Origin: Bacilli bacterium | GTDB lineage: Bacteria; Bacillota_I; Bacilli_A; RFN20; CAG-288 | NCBI GenBank assembly: GCA_900770925.1 | Contig: CAAGLY010000010.1 | Location: 1-58,454, forward strand | Direction of reading: 5' to 3' | DNA: 58,454 nucleotides | Shown: piece by piece, positions 1 through 8,630 of the stretch | Position numbering within the stretch: position 1 is the stretch's first letter | Layout of the letters: each line of letters opens with the position of its first letter | Notes under the pieces: generated by a model | The model's input: only the letters and a program-made list of their open reading frames with translations | What the model was told of the DNA's origin: nothing | Databases searched by the model: none | Position numbers and translations under genes: made by a program

Positions 1-92
1 GAACCAGGTGCGATATGGGCAAGAAAGGCATCCATTGAGTCGCCTGTCCCTGCAAGTCCCCCGACTTCTTTTTTTCTTTCCGCCTTAGCAGA

Positions 93-117
93 AAGCAACA
101 CTATTGTTTATCCTTTT
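93..117. repeat. 25-bp repeat, inverted copy of 58292-58316
   Basis: This 25-base stretch is the exact reverse complement of 58292-58316 near the other end of the window. Flanking sequence differs after the repeat. Its presence at both extremities suggests a dispersed repeat at which the assembly stopped. No coding potential was recognised in 1-180. Confidence 0.7.
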
Positions 118-180
118 CATATTTTATCCTATTGCCTTGGCTTATAGTTTCAAGGAGAATCACCCATGCGTGATTACTAA

Positions 181-550
181 TTGCAGCATCAATTGCAAGA
201 CTACCTCAGAAAAAACGTGTTTGATTATTATGATATTTCAGTTGCAAATGTAGCAGATAATATTTTCTCTTGCTCTTTGTCTTACGGAAAATACATGTCC
301 CTTAATTTAAGAATCGGGACAGGGGCAGAAAACAATTCTGTTCAAAGCTACAACGAAAAAAACATTTATAGGATATTAACCGGATTAACAGAATCACAAA
401 GTGCTTGATAGAATCCAAAGACGAAGAATTGAAATCAATCGCTTGGAACTGCTTTGTGGATTGTATAGATGAGATTCATTCTATCCAAAGAGAGGAAGGA
501 AGCAGAAGATTCTTAAGGCAGACAAGTAGAAGACAAAGAAAAAGGCTATT
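181..550 (+). pseudogene. Decayed ORF region, function unknown
   Basis: A TTG-started frame runs to a TGA at 406-408 (about 75 codons). Protein-like sequence then seems to continue in another frame, with acidic/aromatic residues such as ESKDEELKSIAWNCF, up to about 550. No ribosome binding site or ATG was found and no family is recognised. The frame switch and the adjoining GNAT pseudogene suggest a degraded gene. It could also be chance open frames in AT-rich DNA, so confidence is low. Confidence 0.25.
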
Positions 551-552
551 GC

Positions 553-1062
553 ACAAATCGTACGAAAATTCTTGAAAGCAAGAGATTATTCATCCGATCA
601 AATAGCAGGAAGTATAGTTCATCCATACATGACTATATTAATCATATGACATGGCAAATCGGGATTTTGCCAGATTGGCATTTAAAACCCGATCGGCGGA
701 TTGGTTTACATTTTGCTTATGTCTAAAAAGAAACCGATGAAGTCATCGGTATAATCGGCTTCTTTTTCGACCGGGAATCTGAAGATACTTTCGAAGCGTT
801 TTATTACATCAAAAAGGAATATCGCCAGAAAGGATATGTCAAAGAAGGCTTTCAGCCGATTCTAGAAACCATAAAGAAAAACGAAATTGTTCTTTATGGG
901 CAAAGACGCAGAAAATATGTTTTAGAGGGAAGGAAGCCTAGCATCAGACTTTTGAGAATCAAGATTGATGAGGATAACATTGCTTCTTTCAATACGGCAA
1001 AATCCTTAGAATTTACCTACGAAGGCAAGATTGTCCGATACGAAAGAGATGAGGGTCGATAG
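553..1062 (+). pseudogene. GNAT family N-acetyltransferase pseudogene
   Basis: Translation from about 553 gives a typical GNAT start (KILESKRLFIR, compare the LETERLxLR motif of RimJ/RimL-type acetyltransferases). The central part has DEVIGIIGFFF, and the acetyl-CoA region reads YYIKKEYRQKGYVKEGF followed by ENIASFNTAKSLEF-type sequence, all collinear over about 170 codons as in the family. The frame is broken by an in-frame TAA at 724-726, and no ATG with a ribosome binding site precedes the N-terminal motif. The nearest ATG (646) would remove the first third of the domain. It is therefore a recent pseudogene of a small-molecule or peptide acetyltransferase. The assignment is from motif order only. 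Confidence 0.7.
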
Positions 1063-1120
1063 ATCTCCGAGCATCATTTAATCAGGAGAGTATAAGCTTT
1101 TCTATAAACTAGTCTGTCCG

Positions 1121-1711
1121 TTATTTCAGATGCTTCAATAAAGTTTCCGTATCAATCACCCGGCTATCATAGCAGCGGGAAAAATAATTCAGACCGTCTT
1201 CTTGTGTGCCGATAAGGAACGTGCCACAGGCATCACCGGGGACAATCGTCTTATATCCAAGGAAATAAGCACTTGCCAGAGTCTGTAAGACACAGATATT
1301 GGTATCGGCACCAAAGGCAATCAGAGTATCCACTCCTAATTCCTTCAGTAACAGATCAAGATCCGTCTGGAAAAATCCGCTATATCTCCGCTTAGGAACG
1401 ATGTAGTCCTTTTCCGTTACATGAAAGGCATCTAAAGGCTTTGCAGCCTCCGTTCCTTTGATTCCGTGTTCACCCCACAGTTCTAATTCCTTATCTAATC
1501 CTTTGATGTGGGCATCACAGGAAAAGATAACCGGAATATTTAACTTTCTTGCCTTATCGACAATCGAGACCGCATTTTTAACCGCTCCGTCTAAAACCGG
1601 AATGTTTCCTAACGAACCGCCTAAAAGGTCAATTACTAAAACTGCACATTTCTTCTGATTGATTTCCTGGCCTGTTTGCCAGGCAGTATTTTGAGGTTTT
1701 GGCAAATACAT
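1121..1711 (-). CDS. Isochorismatase-family cysteine hydrolase
   Basis: This 196-residue protein has the isochorismatase/nicotinamidase-like alpha/beta hydrolase fold. The catalytic triad can be placed: Asp in AVLVIDLLGG near the N-terminus, Lys in IVPKRRYSGFF in the middle, and the nucleophilic Cys in GADTNICVLQT. The cis-peptide region before the Cys and the closing helix are also present, so it looks intact. Such enzymes hydrolyse amides or vinyl ethers (nicotinamide, N-carbamoylsarcosine, isochorismate), and the substrate cannot be told from sequence. The start ATG has AAAGGAG upstream. It stands alone between the GNAT pseudogene and a long non-coding stretch. Nicotinamidase proper (PncA) is less likely because its metal-binding His pattern is not evident. 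Confidence 0.85.
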   Translation of the reverse strand: MYLPKPQNTAWQTGQEINQKKCAVLVIDLLGGSLGNIPVLDGAVKNAVSIVDKARKLNIPVIFSCDAHIKGLDKELELWGEHGIKGTEAAKPLDAFHVTEKDYIVPKRRYSGFFQTDLDLLLKELGVDTLIAFGADTNICVLQTLASAYFLGYKTIVPGDACGTFLIGTQEDGLNYFSRCYDSRVIDTETLLKHLK

Positions 1712-2843
1712 GATTGATTTCTCCTTTTCTAATTCACTTGTTTATCCGCATTAATTGTAACGAACAAGAAGTATTAATTCCACCTGAATTTTATCGTTTT
1801 CCAATGATAGGAGATGAGGCAAGATAAAAAGCAAGCCGCAAAATTCGTTTCTTCAGTCCTAAATGATTTTCTCAATATATTATCAATAGTAAATTGGTAG
1901 TCTGTCCTGACTTAGCGCCCTTTGGTAATATAGATTTATTCATTTAATTCCTTTAATATTTTATACATAAAAAGGACAGATTTTTAATATCATCCATAGA
2001 ATATTTTTTCCGTTTGCGGAGATCTTATTCAATAATGAAGATAGGCCCTATCGTGGGCCGTTCATCTTTTTCCTTATTTATAGCTGCCTATAACGCCAAT
2101 TCCTTTCCTGTTCGATCCAATTAGAGAGATTGGTCAAGATCTAATTGCCTTCTTTATTCAGTTCACTTGAAGTGAAGGCTTAATAAAAAGAAAAAGCGAA
2201 CATTACAATAAAAGACGAAGAATTCAAAAGAAAACTTTAAAATACCTGCTTCTAGCAAATACTACGGATATCTACATGGCCGTAACGAAAAAACTCACAA
2301 TCCGAATAAGAAGAGAGTAAAAACGATTAAATCACTCTTTGCTATTCTGCAGGATAACAGAACTCTAGAATAGTCAAAAAGGGATAGATCGGAAAAAAGA
2401 TAAGTCTCATCTGGATTTGTGTATGATAACAAATCCTCCTTTTACTTAACACGCTTATATATACAGGCAGAAATATATACAGGCAGAATACAACTTTCAG
2501 GTGGCTTCAATTCTTTGTTCTTTTTTTGTTGCCTGAAAATTGCTTCTTCTATTTTTTAGCTAAAATGCAATTTTACTTTACAAATCTTGCATAATGATTG
2601 ATAAGACCTGCAGCTTCTCTCTTTCCTTACACAAACCTTATGCTACCCTCTTGGCTAAAGAGGCTAGGCAGCATTATCAGTATCATTAAGTTCCGAGTAG
2701 CAACATTACTGCTCCGAAACAAATATGAAGACATAGATCCATGTATCTAAAGCAACTCCTTTAAGTCCATTATGAAAAACAGCTCTGAATTTTCAGTTTT
2801 CTGGATTAGATATGTTTTAATTCCCCCCCTGCTGATGTAAAGC
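1712..2843. other. 1.1-kb gene-poor stretch
   Basis: No convincing gene was found. A run of about 38 sense codons ending in a stop around 2350 on the plus strand (for example PASSKYYGYLHG) resembles a protein tail, but it is preceded by a frame break and may be a relic. A 16-base unit containing ATATACAGGCAGAA is tandemly duplicated near 2457-2489, and a run of seven C lies just past the end of the ATPase gene. The AT-rich, stop-filled sequence fits decayed accessory DNA. Confidence 0.4.
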
Positions 2844-4139
2844 CTAGTCCTTTAGGAAATTGATTGGAATAATAAAAATACCTTCTTTCGAACGATAGCA
2901 TGGTCCATGGCTAGTGATGATTGCCCGGAAAAGAGGTGTTTTCCTGCCGTTTGAAATCCTTTGGGACTGGAAACGGTTCAAGGATGCTATTCCATCTTCA
3001 ATATTTTCCGGAGAATAGATTTTGATTTCGATGGCAGCATAGTCTCCATTGGGGATTTCAATGATAGCATCGACTTCCTGTCCGTTGCTGTCTCGGTAAT
3101 GCTTCCTTTCGCCTTGGATCGGCTGACTATAGATGGATAGATCCCGAACAGCAAAGTCTTCAAAGAAAAGGCCAAATGATTTTAGGTCATTCAGTAAATC
3201 CTGTGGTTGGATGCCTAGAGAAGCTAAGGCCATAGAAGTATCAAAGAAGTGATAAGTCGGAGAAACACGGACAGCAACCGAGGAGCGAAGATTCCTGTTT
3301 TTGGCTGGCCTATCGTAAATCAGGAAAATGTTTTTCAGGATAGTGAGATAGGAGCTTAAAGTATCTTCATCGAGTTTTCCTCGTGCTCCGGATGAAACAA
3401 TATCTTTTGCCCTGGTTGTCTTCTTTGCCTGGGTTGAAATTTTCCGTGCCACTTCCTTCCTTGTTGTTTTCAGAAGATCGATGTCCTTGTTCTGAAAAAA
3501 GCTTGTGAACTCATCACTTTGGCCTTCTGCGGTAAAGAGGATATCATAGTAGTTTCTGGTTGTTTCGATCGCGTATTCCTTATCGGCTTTGCAGGAAATC
3601 GGCCAACCTCCGCGGCACCTAAGAAAAGCAATATCCTTTAACGAAACCGGATTATCTTCAGGATATACGGTGGGGATATTTTCCTGTGGTTTCTGAAAAA
3701 GACCAGAAAGAGAAATAAGCCCATTGGATTCTCCGGATTCATAAAGGGAAAGAGGCTTTAAGTTCAGAAAAGAGACTCTTCCAGCTCCGTTATGCTGGAT
3801 TTTGGTAGGGTCTAAAGGAGTTGTGCTTCCGGTCAGGATATATTTCCCGAACTCATAGTCGTTGTCTAAATCATTCCGGATCAGATTGAAAATCTCCGGT
3901 ACTTTCTGCCACTCATCAATCAAATGAGGACTATTTCCCTTTAGGGTGGCATTCGGATCCGCTTTAGCTAATTCAATTGCCTGATTCGATTTCAGTAAAA
4001 CTTCGCTTTTCGCAACCAAACGGCTAAGAGTGGTCTTTCCACAGGCTTTTGGTCCGGTCACAATCACACAGCCTGAGGTCTTTAGCTTTCTTTGCAATGA
4101 CTTCTCAGCAATACGGATGAAGTGTTTTTTTGCACTCAT
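2844..4139 (-). CDS. AAA_14/DUF4143-type ATP-binding protein
   Basis: Two-part ATPase of about 431 residues. The N-terminal P-loop domain has Walker A GPKACGKTT and a Walker B-like HLIDEWQ, followed by an arginine-bearing segment (ILTGST, then a GRVSFLNLKPLSLYE motif typical of AAA_14). The C-terminal DUF4143 part carries DSNGQEVDAIIE and AIEIK, a restriction-nuclease-like core (E/D...ExK) common in this family. Two ATGs compete. The upstream one (4154) directly precedes GGAGG, and that GGAGG sits 8 bases before the second ATG (4139), which I choose. The gene is preceded by two TATAAT boxes and four 23-bp direct repeats. The cellular role of these proteins is unknown; links to toxin-antitoxin or defence islands are speculation. 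Confidence 0.8.
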   Translation of the reverse strand: MSAKKHFIRIAEKSLQRKLKTSGCVIVTGPKACGKTTLSRLVAKSEVLLKSNQAIELAKADPNATLKGNSPHLIDEWQKVPEIFNLIRNDLDNDYEFGKYILTGSTTPLDPTKIQHNGAGRVSFLNLKPLSLYESGESNGLISLSGLFQKPQENIPTVYPEDNPVSLKDIAFLRCRGGWPISCKADKEYAIETTRNYYDILFTAEGQSDEFTSFFQNKDIDLLKTTRKEVARKISTQAKKTTRAKDIVSSGARGKLDEDTLSSYLTILKNIFLIYDRPAKNRNLRSSVAVRVSPTYHFFDTSMALASLGIQPQDLLNDLKSFGLFFEDFAVRDLSIYSQPIQGERKHYRDSNGQEVDAIIEIPNGDYAAIEIKIYSPENIEDGIASLNRFQSQRISNGRKTPLFRAIITSHGPCYRSKEGIFIIPINFLKD

Positions 4140-4152
4140 AACAAAAGCCTCC

Positions 4153-4167
4153 ATTATAGATATTATA
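4153..4167 (-). promoter_or_regulatory. Paired -10 boxes of the DUF4143 ATPase gene
   Basis: Two TATAAT hexamers on the minus strand lie at 4162-4167 and 4153-4158. The distal one would place the start of transcription just ahead of the GGAGG that serves the ATG at 4139. The matching -35 position falls inside the first 23-bp repeat, so a repeat-binding protein would compete with RNA polymerase. Confidence 0.5.
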
Positions 4168-4173
4168 ATATGG

Positions 4174-4265
4174 ATTCGGTGCTTTGAATAGAATCTATTC
4201 GGTGAAATGAATAATTCTGTTTCGGCGTTTTGAATAATATCAATGCGGTGAATTGAATAATTAAG
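4174..4265. repeat. Four tandem 23-bp iteron-like repeats
   Basis: Four copies with exact 23-base spacing start at 4174, 4197, 4220 and 4243. All share the core CGG(T/C)G, three or four variable bases, TGAATA. The array sits directly upstream of the -10 boxes of the ATPase gene. The period of about two helical turns puts each core on the same DNA face, as expected for cooperative binding of a regulator. Copies differ at several bases, so the array is not a recent slippage product. Confidence 0.8.
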
Positions 4266-4728
4266 ATGATTTTTTCTGCTTCAGATCATAATTTTTTACA
4301 TCCATTCCATAATAGGTCGTTTTCATAAATGGAAAAACAGTTGGTGCTACTGCTATCAAGCCTTCTGCTCAACTCAAAAAATGCCTTTCCTATGTCTCCA
4401 GCTTATCCTTTTGGCGAACAGGTTCTTGATACTTTCGTTCTCCGTGAACTGAGTACCAAACTTATCTAAAGATACAAGGCAGAAGACAGGAAAAGAAGAA
4501 TCCAGGAAGAACTATCACAAAGCATTTGAGGCCCCTTACTAAGCAACAGAAGTTCTGAAGGATAGTTCCGTTACTAGGCTTGACTCCGCGTAATTTAAAG
4601 CATGGTTTTGCAAAGAAAAGATGATGAAAACTTGGCAAGTGTTTTTTGTCAAGCTATTATTTGTTGCCACTTCTGGATAATGATTCCCGTATTTATCGCG
4701 CTTTTCAGCAATTTGTTTCATCCTACTT
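4266..4728. other. Gene-free stretch
   Basis: No coding sequence can be supported. A 60-codon minus-strand frame here lacks a ribosome binding site, recognisable domains and protein-like composition. The stretch separates the iteron array from an SDR pseudogene and is probably decayed DNA. Confidence 0.4.
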
Positions 4729-5235
4729 CTAGATACTTCTAGATAATTTCCAGAACTTCCAGGAAGGTTCTATATATCGTTCATCTGGTATTTCTGGCTC
4801 ATCCAAAGAGGCGATATTGATAATACGGCCATAGTTCTGCTTTCCGGCATTAATGTTCTCCTGCCTATACTTGCCAAAGACCTTAGAGACACGGAAGACA
4901 GAAGTGAGATCAGGATTGAGGGTGAATAACCAATCTTCATCCTTGTAGTCTAAAGCCTTAGTGCCTGTTCCCTTCTCTCCTCCGGCATCATTGACAATGA
5001 CTTCGACATGTCCGAAGTGATCCGTAACCATCTTGCAGGCTTCTTCGATGCTCTTCACATCCGTGATATCGCAGCGGACGGCGATAGCATCGACTCCGTA
5101 TTTCTCCTTCAATTCATCAGCAAGAGATTCAAGTCTCTCGACTCTCCGTGCCAGAAGGGCTCAAGAAGCGCCCTGCTTAGCGAATCCTTCTGCCCTCTGT
5201 TTCCCTAAACCAGAGTACCTCCTGGTTTGTTTCAG
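4729..5235 (-). pseudogene. SDR-family oxidoreductase pseudogene
   Basis: Remains of a short-chain dehydrogenase/reductase. The glycine-rich dinucleotide-binding turn can be read as SGLGKQMAEGFAKQGAS (with AGG as Met), followed by ALLARRVERLESLADELKEKYG, the DITD adenine-pocket motif, VNDAGG (the NAG-type motif) and GRIINIAS with the catalytic-Ser strand. The frame has a TGA (5161-5163 on the plus strand) between the first strand and ALLAR. The very N-terminus is garbled, and the protein stops at RYIEPSW before the YxxxK active site, so the last third is lost. It resembles gluconate/mannonate-type SDRs. The gene is dead; similarity is by motif only. Confidence 0.75.
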
Positions 5236-5352
5236 AACTTATCCCTACTAGGAAACAAGAAAAGAGATAAAAGGTCAACACTTTTTATGTCCGTGTCTAT
5301 AAAACAGTTTAAAGAAGGGGCAGTCATTTGAATAGATACCTCGTTTTCAGTA

Positions 5353-6702
5353 TCAGTACTGGTATTTTTTCTTTTCGTAGATGAAGAAATAGATAACCCT
5401 TACCGACGAGCCGATTTCCGCAATCGGAGCCGCTGCCCAGACACCATCGCTCTGCAAAAGTAAAGGAAGAAGCCAGACAGTCGCTAATTCAAGGACTAAG
5501 GAACGGACCATAGAAATAATGGCGGAGATTAAGCCGTTATTCAGTCCGGTAAAGAACGAGGAACCGAAAATCGAGAAACCGGCCGTAAGATAAATGAAGG
5601 AGAAGATAAACAATGCACGGGAGGATAAAGCCTTAAGAGTCTCATCTCCGTTTGCAAAGATGGAACCGAAGAGAGGACCTAAGGTCTCTCCTAAGACAAA
5701 CCTGATGATACCCGTGATTCCGATAATGATTAATGACTTCCTTAGGACATTATGCAGCTCTTTTGTGTTTTTTGCTCCGTAGTTATATCCGACGACAGGA
5801 GCTATACCGACAGAATAGCCGATAAAGATAGCCCTAAAGAGATAATTGATATACCTGCAGACTCCATAGGCGGAGACGCCATTTGGTCCGATATAACGAA
5901 GCAACTGCCTGTTATAGCAGGTTGAGACAATGGAGGAGGCAATATTGGAAACGAATTCGGAGGATCCGTTTCCGAATACCTTCAGTAAAGGACGGAGTTC
6001 GAAGTGGCATCTGCCTAAACGGAAAGGAAGCTTTTTATTCAGGGCAAAGTAAAGAATCGGGAGAGCGCCTCCGATAACCTGTCCGCAGAGAGAGGCAATC
6101 GCAGCGCCTTCCACTTTCCAGTCCAGTACACCGATAAAGAACCAGTCTAGGATAATATTCGTGACTCCGGCACCGGCAATGAACAGGAAGCCGACAAACG
6201 GCTTTTCTGCACCGGAAAAGAAGGACTGGAAAACATTCTGAAGCCTAAAGAGCCTGATGCCTAGCCTCCTGATTTTTCCATAGCGGATGGCAGAATCCTC
6301 CCTAGCCCCTGTACTTGAGCTACTGCTTAAGGAAGCCCTCCTTTTTGAAAAAGGAGTAACAGTAAAATAGCCGATGAGGGTAAAGAGAGCACCGATAACA
6401 ATGGTGGTGTAGATCACAAGGGAGAAAATATTCGAAGCCTCCTCCTTCTTCTTTTCGCCTAGTGTCTTGGTAACAAGGGCAGTGCCCCCTGTTCCAAGCC
6501 TGAAACCGACTCCTCCTAAGATCCTGATGTAAGGGAAAATAAGATTGACTCCGCTAAAAGCACTATCCCCTGCATAATTCGAAAGAAAGATTCCGTCTAC
6601 GACGGAATAAAAGGAGGAAAAGATCCTCCTTAAAATCGGTCCGATTACAATCTGGAATATCTTTTTATAGGTAAAATGGTCGGATAAGGAAACGTGCTTC
6701 AT
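5353..6702 (-). CDS. MATE-family multidrug/Na+ antiporter
   Basis: 449-residue polytopic membrane protein of the MATE (MatE) superfamily, which exports drugs or metabolites with a Na+ or H+ gradient. Family signatures are IGPILMMIFSSFYSVVDGIF in helix 1 and NLIFPYIMILGGVGFMLGTGG in helix 2, with LQNVFQSFF and AEKPF in the second half of the N-lobe and VGYNYGAKN in the C-lobe. Read with the standard code these helices would contain buried arginines (RR, R, R), while AGG as Met restores hydrophobic segments. The start is supported by GGAGA. It is one of two MATE genes in the window and is monocistronic. Substrate unknown. Confidence 0.9.
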   Translation of the reverse strand: MKHVSLSDHFTYKKIFQIVIGPILRRIFSSFYSVVDGIFLSNYAGDSAFSGVNLIFPYIRILGGVGFRLGTGGTALVTKTLGEKKKEEASNIFSLVIYTTIVIGALFTLIGYFTVTPFSKRRASLSSSSSTGAREDSAIRYGKIRRLGIRLFRLQNVFQSFFSGAEKPFVGFLFIAGAGVTNIILDWFFIGVLDWKVEGAAIASLCGQVIGGALPILYFALNKKLPFRLGRCHFELRPLLKVFGNGSSEFVSNIASSIVSTCYNRQLLRYIGPNGVSAYGVCRYINYLFRAIFIGYSVGIAPVVGYNYGAKNTKELHNVLRKSLIIIGITGIIRFVLGETLGPLFGSIFANGDETLKALSSRALFIFSFIYLTAGFSIFGSSFFTGLNNGLISAIISMVRSLVLELATVWLLPLLLQSDGVWAAAPIAEIGSSVRVIYFFIYEKKKYQY

Positions 6703-6882
6703 ATTATTCTCCGGTCAAAAAAAGTCCTTAAGAATAAGAACCCACTCAGGTGCATTCATAATTAAACGGCAATCAACCTAGAGCCTACCTATTTTAACAT
6801 TCAGTCAGGGAAAAACAAACTCAGTCTGGACTATAAAAACTTTTTCCGCTTAATGTAAAACGGAAAAGCCTGATTAGGAAAA

Positions 6883-6908
6883 GGAGGCTGCCCGTTTAGG
6901 CAGCCTCC
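6883..6908 (-). terminator. Rho-independent terminator of the collagen-like lipoprotein gene
   Basis: Perfect 10-bp stem GGAGGCTGCC / GGCAGCCTCC with a 6-base loop, followed on the minus strand by a T-rich tail. It lies 13 bases past the stop codon at 6921. Confidence 0.8.
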
Positions 6909-6920
6909 CGCTTTCTCTTT

Positions 6921-8630
6921 TTATTGTCCTATAGAGAAGGTGCTGTTTTCTTCATCCAGAATCAGAGGAACATTCTGATCAACCTTTCCATCCTCATCCT
7001 TATATTTCCAGGATAACGAAGCTACCCTTGACTGTTCCTGATAGGACATTGTGAGAGACCTCCGGCCAAACACCGCTCCTTTAGCATCGGTGTAGAGCTT
7101 CAGATTCCCTTCCGCTTTCCTTCCTTCCGGCCTATCCCTATCGCCTGGAACGAAGGTATAGGTTTTGCTTAGCGTAGCAGAGAGGTTCGAAGCAAAATCA
7201 AAGTCAGAAGTGAATGTCTTGCTTTCTTTATCAAGAGTGAAATACACTTCCGTTTCCTGGCTCGGGAAATTAATTCCGGTAACCGCTAAACCTCCTTTTA
7301 TCAGTCTTACATCCTGGGAATACGAAACCGAGGAACCACCGTTTGTAGCAAAGGATAAGAACGTTGCCTTCCCTGTAGTTTTATCCCTGTAAAGACCAAT
7401 CGTTCCCTGTGCTCCCCAGATTTCGCCTTTATAATCCGTATGCTCCTGATTAATCAGTTCTTCACTTGGAGTAACATTGACCGTGATCTTCAGTTCTACG
7501 CTATTATATCGGATGTAGATTCTCTGCATTCCCATCTTACTCGTATCTACTTCCGAAGTATCAATCCTATCTTCTGTAATCGATACTTCCTCATGATTAT
7601 CATTCTCGCGATAGTATTGAATGCCTATTTTGTTTGTAGCAACAATGTCCTGAACGATACCATTGATGCTTTCTCCCATCAAAATGGTATAGCTGTTCTG
7701 GCCATAAAGGGAAACATCGCGAATGACATTCACTTCCGGATCATAGAGTTCGACATAGAACTCAAATTTCGTTCCGTTGATTTCACAGGTTGCCCGCTGG
7801 TCCGTTCCGACTTTTGTCAGATCGATTTTCAGATTATCTAGCTTTCCGAGAGTAGTTTCTTTGCTTGAGCCATCATCATATTCGAGACTAATTGGGTAGT
7901 TAAGATAATCATTGACATTCCAGAAGTTCGCTCTGCTCACGACAGAGATTACTTCCAGGTTATTTGGATCATAAACATATAAGGTTTCCTGACCTTCAAC
8001 TCCGTTACCATAAGGGATTACAATCTGTTTTTTTCCTTTTACTGTCAGGTCCAATTCTCCGGAATATACCTTGCTTAAAGGGAGATACCTTGAAACAGAA
8101 TTTCCCGTGTCCTTATTGCGGTAGTAGCAATGAACCATCAGTTCTTCTGCCTTCGTTCCCACCGGGACATATCGGTTACAGAGGTTAACACTATTTAAAG
8201 TGTACTTGCTCTTATCAACAACACTAATTCGGATATTCGTTCCCGCTGTGATTCCACGATAGACAACAGGATACTCTGCTTCCTTTTCCGCCGAATGATC
8301 AAATCCTTCAATCCTTGATAGGTCAAGCTGCTTTTCGAGCTGATAGTTCTGATATTGTAAGATGAAATAAGTGTCTAAAAAGAGAGGATCTTCTCCGACA
8401 AAGCAGACAATGTCATCCCGGTAATTGATGAAAGCCGAGAAATCTGCTGAATCTAAAGCAGAGCCATTAGCCAAGTAAACATTCCTATTGAAGGGTAGTC
8501 CCTCATAGCTAAGTTTAATGCTTCCATCGCCTTCTTTTAGTGTGTTCAGTTTATCTTCAGTAAGATAATCCTCTAAACGGATTGACACCTGTTTATTAAA
8601 TTTTGATACATTGTAGCGCAGAGATAACAT
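6921..8630 (-). CDS. C-terminal part of a frame-disrupted Ig-like lipoprotein
   Basis: This 569-codon frame continues the protein of 8573-9709 after a frame break. It carries repeated bacterial Ig-like modules. One unit contains YVELYDPEVNVIRDVSLYG, parallel to the RLYDPDNVVLKKVTF segment at the end of the upstream frame, so both frames belong to one ancestral protein. The last 150 residues (from the WGAQGTIGLYRD region) form a beta-rich domain likely to face outward. The first ATG at 8630 has no ribosome binding site and lies inside the upstream frame. That argues against independent translation. Possible explanations are a real frameshift mutation, an assembly error in the 8590-8670 interval, or programmed frameshifting (no slippery heptamer was noticed). 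Confidence 0.7.
   Translation of the reverse strand: MLSLRYNVSKFNKQVSIRLEDYLTEDKLNTLKEGDGSIKLSYEGLPFNRNVYLANGSALDSADFSAFINYRDDIVCFVGEDPLFLDTYFILQYQNYQLEKQLDLSRIEGFDHSAEKEAEYPVVYRGITAGTNIRISVVDKSKYTLNSVNLCNRYVPVGTKAEELMVHCYYRNKDTGNSVSRYLPLSKVYSGELDLTVKGKKQIVIPYGNGVEGQETLYVYDPNNLEVISVVSRANFWNVNDYLNYPISLEYDDGSSKETTLGKLDNLKIDLTKVGTDQRATCEINGTKFEFYVELYDPEVNVIRDVSLYGQNSYTILMGESINGIVQDIVATNKIGIQYYRENDNHEEVSITEDRIDTSEVDTSKMGMQRIYIRYNSVELKITVNVTPSEELINQEHTDYKGEIWGAQGTIGLYRDKTTGKATFLSFATNGGSSVSYSQDVRLIKGGLAVTGINFPSQETEVYFTLDKESKTFTSDFDFASNLSATLSKTYTFVPGDRDRPEGRKAEGNLKLYTDAKGAVFGRRSLTMSYQEQSRVASLSWKYKDEDGKVDQNVPLILDEENSTFSIGQ

Noticed and set aside
4539..4721. 60-codon minus-strand frame
   Set aside because: No start signals, no domain, and it lies in decayed DNA.
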